64,000 nt of DNA from Catellatospora sp. IY07-71 (GTDB lineage: Bacteria > Actinomycetota > Actinomycetes > Mycobacteriales > Micromonosporaceae), in assembly GCF_018326265.1 (NCBI RefSeq), contig NZ_AP023360.1, positions 4,083,501 to 4,147,500 of the forward strand. Direction: 5' to 3'. Below are positions 36,903-44,965 of this stretch, one piece after another. Under the pieces are notes generated by a model, which was given only the letters and a program-made list of their open reading frames with translations, was not told where the DNA came from and made no database searches. Each line of letters starts with the position of its first letter. The stretch's first letter is position 1. Made by a program: the position numbers and the translations under genes.

Positions 36903-38984
36903 ATGAACGCTCGCAGGGTCACGGTGACCGTGGAGGCGGTGCTGACCGCCGTGGTCGTGGCGGTGGCGGGGCTGGTCTCGTTCGCCGGCCCCGCCTCCTC
37001 CCACGTCCCGTCGGTCGCCCCGCTGCCGCCGCTGATCAGCGAGCCGTCCGTGGACGGACAGCTGCTCAACGGCGCGGACGTGCACATGGAGGCGCAGCCG
37101 TTCGCCGACCCGGACGTGCACGACACGCACGCGTGCAGCGACTGGGAGATCTGGTCGGTGGCGCCCGCCCCGGTGGAGCGGGTCTGGTCCGGCCAGTGCG
37201 TGCACGGCGCCACCCGGCTGCACGCGCACCTGGGCAACGGGCAGTTCGAGGGCTCGCTGGCCGGGCAGGCGGAGCTGCCGCCGGGGCGCGACTTCGAGGT
37301 GCGCGCCCGGTTCCGCTCCTCCTCGGCCGACCCGGCGACGCAGTGGAGCGCGTACGCCAAACGCACCTTCCGCACCGACGTGCAGCTCGTGCCGCTGCCG
37401 GGAGCGCCGCAGTGGCGCACGCTGCAGGACGGGTACGTGGTCGAGGAGGTCGCGTCCGGGTTCGCGCTGCCGGTCGGCATCGCGATGGCGGCGCGGCACC
37501 CGACCGACCCGGCCGCGCCGCGCTTCTACGTCAACGAGCTGTACGGGCAGATCAAGGTGGTCCGCGGCGACTTCAGCGTCACGACGTACGCCAAGGACCT
37601 GCTGAACTTCGACCCGACCGACAAGTTCCCCGGGGACGGGGAGTTCGGGCTGGGCGGCATCACGGTCGAGCCGGAGTCGGGCGACCTGTTCGCCGCCCTG
37701 GTCTACAAGTCCGGTAACCGGTTCTTCCCGAAGGTGGTGCGGCTGACCAGCTCCGACGACGGTCTCACCGCGACGAAGGTGACCACGGTGCTGGACATGA
37801 AGGGTGAGGACATGGTCGCCTCGCACCAGATTTCCAACCTCACCATCGGGCCCGACGGCAGGCTGTACGTGCACGTCGCCGACGCGTTCGAGCCGAAGAC
37901 GGCCAAGGACAAGAACTCGTTCCGGGGCAAGGTGCTGCGGGTGAACCTGGACGGCAGCGCGCCGCAGGACAACCCGTTCTACGACGCCGACGACGGCATC
38001 AAGGCCAAGGACTACGTCTTCGCCCTCGGCTTCCGCAACCCGTTCGGCGGCGCCTGGCGGGCCGCCGACGGCCAGCACTACTCGGTGGAGAACGGCCCGT
38101 CCATGGACCGGTTCGCGCGGGTCACCCGGGGCACCGACTTCGGCTGGTACGTCGGGGACAGCGCGATGAAGAAGAAGGCGCTCTACAACTGGAGCGTCGC
38201 GCACGCGCCGGTCGGCATCACGTTCGTGCAGGAGGAGCACGGGCAGAGCGCCGGGTTCCCGAAGGAGGTGTACGGCAACGCGTACATCTCCGAGAGCGGG
38301 CCGACCTACGCCTCCGGGCCGCAGGTGCGCGGCAAGCGCATCGTGATGTTCGCCTTCGACGCCAAGGGCAAGGTCACCGGCCCGAAGACGCTGGTCGAGT
38401 ACAACGGCAACGGCAAGTCCACCATCGCCGGGATCGCCGCGGGCGCCGACGGGCTCTACTTCAGCGCGCTCTACCCGGACGACGCCAAGGACGGGCCGTA
38501 CGCGCCGAAGGCCAAGCTCTACCGCGTCCGCTACGCCGACAAGGCCGGGGCCGCGCCCAAGGCCGCCAAGGTGGACAAGAAGCTGTGCACCGACGACGAG
38601 CTCAAGGTGTCGGCGTCACCGGCGAAGGCGGCGGTGGACCGCAAGAGCCCGCTGAACATCACGCTCAAGGTGCAGAACACCGCCAAGCGTTCCTGCCTCC
38701 GCGATCTCGGCGCCGACCTGCAGGAGCTGCAGCTGCTGCGCGACGGGGAGAAGGTGTGGTCGTCCGACGACTGCGGCCCGCTGCACGGCAACCAGGTGGT
38801 GCGCCTCGGCCCCGGCGACACCCGCAGCTACACCGTCACCTGGAACGGCAAGCAGAGCAACACCTGCGAGAAGGTGGGCGGACGGCGGGTGCCCGACGGG
38901 TCGTCGCCCCCGGTGGGGCCGTACGAGATCGTCGCCCGGGTCGGCAGCGACCGCAGCGAGCCCGTCCCGCTCCGGATCAAGTGA
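36903..38984 (+). CDS. Secreted PQQ-type sugar dehydrogenase-like protein
   Basis: A 693-residue exported protein. A signal peptide (about 1-33, ending GPASS) precedes an N-terminal domain of about 130 residues with paired Cys (HACSDWEIW, SGQCVHG). A glucose/sorbosone-dehydrogenase beta-propeller follows, about residues 175-540, with FALPVGIAMA, FGLGGITVEP, RGKVLRVNLDG and GFRNPFGGAW. The last ~115 residues are an Ig-like domain with four Cys. Family members oxidise sugars or polyols with PQQ, but no activity can be proved from sequence. The ATG at 36903 has only a weak upstream purine stretch; a TAGCCT -10-like hexamer lies at 36859-36864. Confidence 0.85.
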   Translation: MNARRVTVTVEAVLTAVVVAVAGLVSFAGPASSHVPSVAPLPPLISEPSVDGQLLNGADVHMEAQPFADPDVHDTHACSDWEIWSVAPAPVERVWSGQCVHGATRLHAHLGNGQFEGSLAGQAELPPGRDFEVRARFRSSSADPATQWSAYAKRTFRTDVQLVPLPGAPQWRTLQDGYVVEEVASGFALPVGIAMAARHPTDPAAPRFYVNELYGQIKVVRGDFSVTTYAKDLLNFDPTDKFPGDGEFGLGGITVEPESGDLFAALVYKSGNRFFPKVVRLTSSDDGLTATKVTTVLDMKGEDMVASHQISNLTIGPDGRLYVHVADAFEPKTAKDKNSFRGKVLRVNLDGSAPQDNPFYDADDGIKAKDYVFALGFRNPFGGAWRAADGQHYSVENGPSMDRFARVTRGTDFGWYVGDSAMKKKALYNWSVAHAPVGITFVQEEHGQSAGFPKEVYGNAYISESGPTYASGPQVRGKRIVMFAFDAKGKVTGPKTLVEYNGNGKSTIAGIAAGADGLYFSALYPDDAKDGPYAPKAKLYRVRYADKAGAAPKAAKVDKKLCTDDELKVSASPAKAAVDRKSPLNITLKVQNTAKRSCLRDLGADLQELQLLRDGEKVWSSDDCGPLHGNQVVRLGPGDTRSYTVTWNGKQSNTCEKVGGRRVPDGSSPPVGPYEIVARVGSDRSEPVPLRIK

Positions 38985-39050
38985 TCCCGACTGGTGGCAC
39001 GCGCGGGCCTGCACGGGGTGGCGGGCCCGCGCCGTGACAGACTGGTGATC

Positions 39051-40229
39051 GTGTTGCGTTGGCTGACCGCAGGGGAGTCGCACGGGCAGGCGCTGGTCGC
39101 CGTGCTCGACGGCGTGCCCGCCGGAATCGAGATCACCAGTGACGAGATCGGCCACGAGCTGGCCCGCCGCCGCCTCGGCTACGGCCGCGGCGCGCGCATG
39201 GCGTTCGAGCAGGACGTGGTCACCATCCTCGGCGGCGTACGGCACGGCCGCACGCTGGGCAGCCCGGTCGCCATCCAGGTGGGCAACTCCGAGTGGCCCA
39301 AGTGGGAGACGGTCATGTCGGCCGACCCGGTGGACCCGGAGCTGCTGGCCAAGCAGGCCCGCAACGCGCCGCTGACCCGTCCCCGCCCCGGCCACGCCGA
39401 CCTGGCGGGCATGCAGAAGTACGGCCACGACGACGCCCGGCCGATCCTGGAGCGCGCCAGCGCCCGGGAGACCGCGGCCCGCGTCGCCGTCGGCACCGTG
39501 GCCCGCGCGCTGCTGCGCCAGGCGCTCGGCGTCGAGATCCTGTCGCACGTCATCGAGCTGGGCTCGGTCGCGGCCAAGCCCGGCCTGGTGCCGGTGCCCG
39601 GCGACACCGAGCGCATCGACGCCGACCCGCTGCGCTGCCTGGACCCGCAGGCCAGCGAGCGCATGGTGGCCGAGGTCGACGCGGCCAAGCGCGACGCCGA
39701 CACCCTCGGCGGCATCGTCGAGGTGCTGGCCTACGGAGTGCCGCCGGGCCTGGGCACGCACACCCAGTGGGACCGCAAGCTCGACGCGCGCATCGCCACC
39801 GCGCTGATGTCCATCCAGGCCATCAAGGGTGTCGAGATCGGTGACGCGTTCACCCAGGCCCGCTCGCGCGGCTCGGTGGCGCACGACGAGATCGTGCCCA
39901 CGCCCGACGGCGTGAAGCGGGTCACCGACCGGGCCGGCGGCCTGGAGGGCGGCATCACCTCCGGCGAGCCGCTGCGGGTGCGCGCCGCGATGAAGCCGAT
40001 CTCCTCGCTGAACCGGGCCCTGTCCACGGTGGACGTCACCACGGGCGAGGTCGCCACCGCCATCAACCAGCGCTCCGACGTGTGCGCCGTGCCCGCGGCG
40101 GCGATCGTCGCCGAGGCGATGATGGCGCTGGTGCTGGCCGAGGCGGCCGTGGAGAAGTTCGGCGGCGACTCCGTGCCCGAGATCCGGCGCAACGTCGCCG
40201 GCTACCTGGACAACCTGCTGATCCGCTGA
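39051..40229 (+). CDS. aroC: Chorismate synthase
   Basis: A 392-residue FMN-dependent enzyme converting EPSP to chorismate. Family signatures are [18 protein letters not shown] near the start, [14 protein letters not shown] near 115, [14 protein letters not shown] near 140, and [16 protein letters not shown] near the C-terminus. The start is GTG 39051 (TTG 39054 is possible); no ribosome site is evident. It begins 66 bases after the sugar-dehydrogenase-like gene and leads the aroC-aroK-aroB-aroQ unit. Confidence 0.97.
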   Translation: MLRWLTAGESHGQALVAVLDGVPAGIEITSDEIGHELARRRLGYGRGARMAFEQDVVTILGGVRHGRTLGSPVAIQVGNSEWPKWETVMSADPVDPELLAKQARNAPLTRPRPGHADLAGMQKYGHDDARPILERASARETAARVAVGTVARALLRQALGVEILSHVIELGSVAAKPGLVPVPGDTERIDADPLRCLDPQASERMVAEVDAAKRDADTLGGIVEVLAYGVPPGLGTHTQWDRKLDARIATALMSIQAIKGVEIGDAFTQARSRGSVAHDEIVPTPDGVKRVTDRAGGLEGGITSGEPLRVRAAMKPISSLNRALSTVDVTTGEVATAINQRSDVCAVPAAAIVAEAMMALVLAEAAVEKFGGDSVPEIRRNVAGYLDNLLIR

Positions 40230-40242
40230 GGAGGAGACGACC

Positions 40243-40749
40243 GTGAGCAGGCCGTTGTGCGTGCTGGTGGGCGCGCCCGGGGCGGGCAAGTCCACCGTGG
40301 GGCAGCTGCTGGCGCAGGCGTACGGGGTGCCGTTCCGCGACACCGACGCCGACATCGAGGCGGCGGCGGGCAAGCCCATCTCGGACATCTTCATCGACGA
40401 GGGCGAGCCGCACTTCCGGGCGCTGGAGTCGGCCGCCGTCGCGGCCGCGCTCGCCGAACACGAGGGCGTGCTGGCACTGGGCGGCGGCGCGATCCTCGCC
40501 GAGGCCAACCGGGACCTGCTGGCCGGGCACACCGTGGTCTACCTGAGCGTCGAGCTGTCGGACGCGGTGGCCCGCACCGGCCTGAGCCAGGGCCGCCCGC
40601 TGCTGGCCCTGAACCCCCGCGCCACCCTGCGCTTCCTGCTCGACCAGCGCCGGCCGCTGTACGAGCAGGTCGCCACGTTCACCGTGGCCACCGACGGGCG
40701 CACCCCGGAGGAGATCACCGCCGAACTCGTCGAGCTGCTGAAGGGCTGA
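40243..40749 (+). CDS. aroK: Shikimate kinase
   Basis: A 168-residue P-loop kinase phosphorylating shikimate at O3. The P-loop is [11 protein letters not shown] (residues 10-20), the shikimate-binding Asp pair is DTDADIE, and LGGGAI and the lid Arg region GRPLL are present. The GTG start follows GAGGAGACG. It is 13 bases after aroC and 2 bases before aroB. Confidence 0.96.
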   Translation: MSRPLCVLVGAPGAGKSTVGQLLAQAYGVPFRDTDADIEAAAGKPISDIFIDEGEPHFRALESAAVAAALAEHEGVLALGGGAILAEANRDLLAGHTVVYLSVELSDAVARTGLSQGRPLLALNPRATLRFLLDQRRPLYEQVATFTVATDGRTPEEITAELVELLKG

Positions 40750-40751
40750 AC

Positions 40752-41828
40752 GTGTCGGACCTGACCCGGATTCCGGTCGGCGGCGAGCGGCCGTACGACG
40801 TCTTCGTCGGCCCCGGCGTGCTGGCCGAACTGCCCGCCGTCACCAAGGGCGCCGACCGGGCCGCGGTGCTGTTCGCCCCGCCCGTACGCGGCTACGCCGA
40901 GCAGGCGGCCGCGTTGCTGACCGGCGCGGGCACCGAGGTCGTCATGGTCGAGGTGCCGGACGCCGAGGCCGGCAAGAGCATCGCGGTCGCCGAGCGCTGC
41001 TGGGACGAGCTGGGCAAGGCGTCGTTCACCCGTAACGACGTGGTGGTCGGCGTGGGCGGCGGCGCCGCCACCGACCTGGCCGGCTTCGTGGCCGCCTGCT
41101 GGCTGCGCGGCGTGCGCTGGGTGCCGGTCTCCACCAGCATCAACGGCATGGTCGACGCGGCCGTCGGCGGCAAGACCGGGGTGAACACCGCCGCCGGCAA
41201 GAACCTGGTCGGCGCGTTCCACCCGCCCGCCGGGGTGCTCTGCGCCACCGAGGCGCTGGCCACCCTGCCCCGCGAGCAGTTGCTCGCCGGGATGGCCGAG
41301 GTGGTCAAGGGCGGCTTCATCGCCGACCCGGTGATCCTCGACCTGATCGAGCGCGACCCGGCGGCCGCCGTCGACCCGGCCGGTCCGGTGCTGCGCGAGC
41401 TGATCGAACGCAAGATCGCGGTGAAGGCCCGGGTGGTCGGCGAGGACCTGCGCGAGGCCGGGCTGCGCGAGATCCTCAACTACGGGCACACGCTCGGCCA
41501 CGCCATCGAGCGCCGCGAGCGGTACCGCTGGTCGCACGGGCACGCGGTCAGCGTCGGGCTCGTCTACGCCGCGCGCCTCGGCGTGCTCACCGGGCGGCTG
41601 GACGAGGCCACCGAGGCGCGGCACGCCGCCATCCTGCGCTCGCTCGGCCTGCCCGTCGCCTACCCGGCCGACGCCTGGGACGAGCTGCGCGCCACCATGT
41701 CCGTGGACAAGAAGGCCCGCGGCCGGGCGCTGCGCTTCGTGCTGCTGGACGGCCTGGCCAACCCGGTCACCGTGCCCGTGGACGACGAGGCGCTGCTCGC
41801 CGCGGCCTACCGGTCCGTCGCCGCCTGA
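40752..41828 (+). CDS. aroB: 3-Dehydroquinate synthase
   Basis: A 358-residue NAD- and zinc-dependent enzyme converting DAHP to 3-dehydroquinate. The NAD-binding segment GVGGGAATDLAGFVAACW is near residue 97, the active-site strand MVDAAVGGKTGVN near 133, and zinc ligands lie in MAEVVKGG, NYGHTLGHAIE and SHGHAVSVG. The GTG start is 2 bases after the aroK stop, so coupling is likely. Confidence 0.96.
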   Translation: MSDLTRIPVGGERPYDVFVGPGVLAELPAVTKGADRAAVLFAPPVRGYAEQAAALLTGAGTEVVMVEVPDAEAGKSIAVAERCWDELGKASFTRNDVVVGVGGGAATDLAGFVAACWLRGVRWVPVSTSINGMVDAAVGGKTGVNTAAGKNLVGAFHPPAGVLCATEALATLPREQLLAGMAEVVKGGFIADPVILDLIERDPAAAVDPAGPVLRELIERKIAVKARVVGEDLREAGLREILNYGHTLGHAIERRERYRWSHGHAVSVGLVYAARLGVLTGRLDEATEARHAAILRSLGLPVAYPADAWDELRATMSVDKKARGRALRFVLLDGLANPVTVPVDDEALLAAAYRSVAA

Positions 41829-41845
41829 CCCGTTAGGACGCTTGC

Positions 41846-42280
41846 ATGAAGGTCTACGTGCTCAACGGCGTCAACCTGGGCCGCCTCGGCACCCGCCAGG
41901 TCGACGTGTACGGCGCCACCACGTACGCCACGCTGGTCGACCTGTGCGAGAAGACCGGCTCACAGCTCGGGCTGGACGTCGAGTGCCGGCAGACGGACGC
42001 CGAGGCCGAGCTGGTCGGCTGGCTGCACCAGGCCGCCGACGAGCGCGCGGCGGTGGTGCTCAACCCCGGCGCCTGGAGCCACTACTCCTATGCCGTGCGC
42101 GACGCGTGCGCGATGCTCAACGGCCCGCTGGTCGAGGTGCACATCTCCAACATCCACGCCCGCGAGGAGTTCCGGCACCACTCGGTGGTCTCCGCCGTGG
42201 CCACCGGCGTCATCGCCGGCCTCGGCGTCGACGGCTACCGCCTCGCGCTGGAGCACGTCTTCCACCTGCTGGACCGCTGA
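41846..42280 (+). CDS. aroQ: 3-Dehydroquinate dehydratase, type II
   Basis: A 144-residue type II dehydroquinase dehydrating 3-dehydroquinate. The family start [11 protein letters not shown] is present, followed by [14 protein letters not shown], the catalytic-region [15 protein letters not shown], and [17 protein letters not shown]. Length is typical and it should form a dodecamer. It is the last gene of the aro run. A 23-bp palindrome separates it from the opposing gene. Confidence 0.96.
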   Translation: MKVYVLNGVNLGRLGTRQVDVYGATTYATLVDLCEKTGSQLGLDVECRQTDAEAELVGWLHQAADERAAVVLNPGAWSHYSYAVRDACAMLNGPLVEVHISNIHAREEFRHHSVVSAVATGVIAGLGVDGYRLALEHVFHLLDR

Positions 42281-42312
42281 CCGCCGCCGGACACGGCATA
42301 CCGTCGCGTCGC

Positions 42313-42379
42313 CTTTGCTCTGCACACAAATACGCGCCCGACGCTGGTGGTCCGGTGCGTATTCGTGTGCAGAGCAAAG
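42313..42379. repeat. Intergenic palindrome, family D
   Basis: Arms of 23 bp (42313-42335 and 42357-42379), identical except for one mismatch, around a 21-base loop. The arms begin CTTTGCTCTGCACACAAA. It lies between converging genes (aroQ and the minus-strand unit) and is a likely bidirectional terminator. Confidence 0.8.
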
Positions 42380-42466
42380 TGGCTGGAGATGCTGTCGGCA
42401 TCTTGGCGTGCGCGGCGGGGCACGCCGGAGGGTGGCGTGTAGCCTGGCCCCGCCGCGCACCCTGAC

Positions 42467-43081
42467 TCAGCGCACGCCGGTGGCTTCGCTGAGCAGCTGA
42501 TGGACCTGCGGTCCGGCCACACGCACCACCTGGGTGCCCTCGCGCGGGCCCTCGGTGACCGCCTCCAGGCCGAGCCGGGCCGCGGCGGCGACCAGCGCCT
42601 GCGCCGCGGCATGCGACCCGGCGCGCACCGTCAGCCGGCCCGGCCGAGCCTCGACCCCGCCGGTGAGCAGCGCCATCCGCCACAGGCCGAGTGCCGCCTG
42701 GCGCGCGTCGGCCGCGGCGGGTGTCGCCGCGAGCAGCCGGGTGCGGCTGCGCCAGGCGCCGGTCAGCGCCCGGGTGATCCGGTTGTACGAGCTGGCCGGC
42801 ACCTCGACGCGCAGCCCGTCGCGCTCCGTGTGCACCACGTTCGCCCAGGTCAGCGTGGAGAGCAGGCTGGCCAGGCGGGTGGCCGCGGGGACGGAGGAGG
42901 TCTGTGCGACGGCCGCGGTGCCGGGCCGGTGCCAGCCGGACGGGCGCAGCTCCTGCCAGGCGAAGGCGGCTTCGAGCAGGGGATAGGCGCCCAGTGGGGC
43001 CTGGGCGAGCGCGCGCTGCAGCGGGTCGGCGCCGGCCGGCGCGGCTTGCCGCGGGAGGTCCGCGATCAGGGTCGCTGACAT
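42467..43081 (-). CDS. Uncharacterised protein, possibly WhiA N-terminal-domain-like
   Basis: A 204-residue Ala/Leu/Arg-rich soluble protein of no confident family. By eye, the C-terminal half (AALGLWRMALLTGGVEARPG, then LTVRAGSHAAAQALVAAAAR) follows the pattern of the LAGLIDADG-like N-terminal domain of the sporulation regulator WhiA, but no WhiA helix-turn-helix follows. This resemblance is weak and unsearched. The ATG at 43081 is preferred because AGGAG is 7 bases upstream; the ATG at 43087 would be too close. It lies 13 bases downstream of the binding-lipoprotein gene and is probably cotranscribed. Confidence 0.6.
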   Translation of the reverse strand: MSATLIADLPRQAAPAGADPLQRALAQAPLGAYPLLEAAFAWQELRPSGWHRPGTAAVAQTSSVPAATRLASLLSTLTWANVVHTERDGLRVEVPASSYNRITRALTGAWRSRTRLLAATPAAADARQAALGLWRMALLTGGVEARPGRLTVRAGSHAAAQALVAAAARLGLEAVTEGPREGTQVVRVAGPQVHQLLSEATGVR

Positions 43082-43094
43082 GGACATGCTCCTC

Positions 43095-44252
43095 TCAGGC
43101 GGAAGGTCGGGTACGGGGGATCTCGCGGTCGGCGACGACCATGCCGTCGGTCACCCGGTAGGCCCAGAGCACGACAGCGGTGTCGACGAGTTCGCCCTGG
43201 GGTGTGAACTGCAGCCGCCCGGTGACCCCGTCGTGCGCGTACGCGTCGACGAAGGCCTCCATGTCACGGCGGGTGGCGTGGCCGGCCTCGAACCCGGCCA
43301 GGAAGATCGAGGCGGCGTCGTACGCCTCGGCGCTGTAGGTGCCCGCGTCCCGGCCGAACTCGGCGCGATAGCTGCCGGGGAAGTCCCGGGCGGCGCGCTC
43401 GGGCGGCAGGCAGGGGCAGGTGATGACGGCGCCCTCGGCGGCGCGCTTGCCGGCCGCCCGCACGAAGCCCGCGTCCTTGACACCGTCGCCGGCCACGAAC
43501 GCGGCCGACACGCCCGCCTCGCGCATCGCCTTGAGCAGCGTGCCCGCGCCGGAGTAGTAGCCGCCGTAGAAGACCACATCGGCCCCGGCGGAGCGGATCT
43601 GGCTCACCACCGAGGAGAAGTCGACCTGGCGCGGCGGCACCGAGGCGCGCTGCACCACCTTGCCGCTGAGCGTGGCGGCGACCTCGTCGGCCAGCCCTCG
43701 CCCGTACGCGCCGGTGTCGTCGACGACGAACGCCTTGCGTGCGCCGAGCACGGTGTCGATGTAGCGGGCCGCGGCGGGCCCCTGCGAGGCGTCGTTGCCG
43801 AGCAGCCGGTGGAACGTGGACCAGCCGCGCTGGGACAGGTTGGTGCGGGTCGCCGACACCGTGACGACCGGTACGCCGCCCTGGTCCAGCAGCGGCCCGG
43901 CGGCCTCGGCCTCGCCGGAGAACGCCGGGCCGATCACGCCCATGATCTTCGGGTCGGCGACGATGTTCTGCACCAGCGCCGGGGCCTGCTTGGGATCACC
44001 CTGCGAGTCGAAGGCCACCAGCTCTGCCGGGCAGTCCGGGTGGCGCTTGCGGTACTGCGTGAACGCCAGCTCGGCACCGGAGCGGATGTTGCCGCCGAGA
44101 TCGGCCGAGTCGCCGGTGAGCGGGCCGATCACCGCGACCTTCATGCCGCACACCTGCGGGGTCGCGAGCGGGGTCGCGGCCGCGTCACAGCCCGCGGTCA
44201 CCAGCGCCACCAGCGCCAGAACCGCCGTCAGCCGTGCGTACGGCACTCGCAA
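43095..44252 (-). CDS. Branched-chain-amino-acid-type ABC transporter binding lipoprotein
   Basis: A 385-residue Leu/Ile/Val-binding-protein fold (periplasmic-binding type I). The lipoprotein signal ends in the lipobox LVTAGC (lipidated Cys22). MKVAVIGPLTGDSADLGGNI, IVADPKIMGVIGPAFSGEAEA and KAFVVDDTGAYGRGLADEV mark the two lobes. No permease or ATPase gene is adjacent, so it may be an orphan transporter component or a ligand sensor working with nearby systems (inference). The TTG at 44252 has AGGAG 8-9 bases upstream; GTG 44246 is the alternative. Confidence 0.88.
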   Translation of the reverse strand: MRVPYARLTAVLALVALVTAGCDAAATPLATPQVCGMKVAVIGPLTGDSADLGGNIRSGAELAFTQYRKRHPDCPAELVAFDSQGDPKQAPALVQNIVADPKIMGVIGPAFSGEAEAAGPLLDQGGVPVVTVSATRTNLSQRGWSTFHRLLGNDASQGPAAARYIDTVLGARKAFVVDDTGAYGRGLADEVAATLSGKVVQRASVPPRQVDFSSVVSQIRSAGADVVFYGGYYSGAGTLLKAMREAGVSAAFVAGDGVKDAGFVRAAGKRAAEGAVITCPCLPPERAARDFPGSYRAEFGRDAGTYSAEAYDAASIFLAGFEAGHATRRDMEAFVDAYAHDGVTGRLQFTPQGELVDTAVVLWAYRVTDGMVVADREIPRTRPSA

Positions 44253-44280
44253 CAGACTTACTCCTCGCGTAGGGTGCGCC

Positions 44281-44286
44281 TATCCT
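44281..44286 (+). promoter_or_regulatory. -10 element of the secreted-repeat lipoprotein gene
   Basis: TATCCT is followed by six bases and an ATG (44293) that opens a six-codon reading frame. The spacing is the same as at the leaderless genes in this window, so transcription probably starts at that ATG. Confidence 0.45.
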
Positions 44287-44292
44287 GCCCGG

Positions 44293-44313
44293 ATGAGCGT
44301 GAGGATTAGATGA
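44293..44313 (+). CDS. Putative leaderless six-codon minicistron (MSVRIR)
   Basis: ATG at 44293 opens MSVRIR and ends at TGA 44311-44313, overlapping the ATG (44310) of the lipoprotein gene as ATGA. A -10-like TATCCT ends six bases before it. It may deliver ribosomes to the next start by coupling; alternatively the stretch is simply a 17-base leader whose GAGG is the ribosome site of the lipoprotein gene. Confidence 0.35.
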   Translation: MSVRIR

Positions 44314-44828
44314 GTAACCCGGTGGAAACCGCCCGGCGACCCGCACCCGTGGTGCTGGCCGCCGTGTTTCTGCTGGTCACGACCCTACTGGGCGGCTGCG
44401 GCAGCGACCAGGAGCCGCCGCGTACGGCCCCCCTCAGCCCCGCCGGCCGCCCCTCGCAGCCCCAGGCCGCCCTCTACGGCATCAGCTCCGACACCCTCGG
44501 CTGGGTCGTGATCGACGCCCGCGGCTACGTCCTCTACCGCAGCGAGCACGACTCGGCCCGCCCGCCCCGCTCCGCCTGCACCGGCGCCTGCACCGTCCAG
44601 TGGCTCCCCGTCCCCGCCGCCGACCCGATCCGCGTCGAGGGCATCGACCGCCAGCTCGTCGGCACCATCCTCCGCCCCGACGGCACCCGCCAACTCACCC
44701 TGGCCGGCTGGCCCCTCTACGGCTACGCCGGCGACCGCATGCCCGGCGACACCAACGGCCACGCCAAAGACGGCCACTGGTTCGCCGTGACCCCCATCGG
44801 CACCCGCGCCGGCCCCACCCCCAGCTGA
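44310..44828 (+). CDS. Secreted-repeat (Lipoprotein_15-like) lipoprotein
   Basis: A 172-residue lipoprotein; the signal ends LLGGC with lipidated Cys30. After a Pro-rich linker come two copies of the secreted-repeat motif: LGWVVIDARGYVLYR with CTGACTVQWLPV, and QLTLAGWPLYGYAGDRMPGD with HAKDGHWFAVTPIG. This family is common at the actinobacterial surface; function is unknown, with redox roles proposed. It is divergent from the binding-lipoprotein gene across 57 bases. The C-terminal ~45 codons use unusually C-rich synonymous codons. Confidence 0.85.
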   Translation: MSNPVETARRPAPVVLAAVFLLVTTLLGGCGSDQEPPRTAPLSPAGRPSQPQAALYGISSDTLGWVVIDARGYVLYRSEHDSARPPRSACTGACTVQWLPVPAADPIRVEGIDRQLVGTILRPDGTRQLTLAGWPLYGYAGDRMPGDTNGHAKDGHWFAVTPIGTRAGPTPS

Positions 44829-44855
44829 CCCACCCCACCCCCTCACCCCTCTCCC

Positions 44856-44940
44856 GCCGATCTTGCGTGGACTGTGGGTGCGACACGCATAAACCGGGCA
44901 GAAGGGCAACACTTCGCGCAAGATCGACGTGATCTTGGCG
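44856..44940. repeat. Intergenic palindrome, family C copy 2
   Basis: Begins CGATCTTGCGTGGACTGT and ends with CGCAAGATCG plus the extra hairpin half TGATCTTGG. The 18-base internal segment ACTGTGGGTGCGACACGC (44871-44888) is identical to that in copy 3 (56301-56318). It lies between converging genes. Confidence 0.85.
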
Positions 44941-44965
44941 CGGAGCGCGGGGCGGTGGTGGGGTG

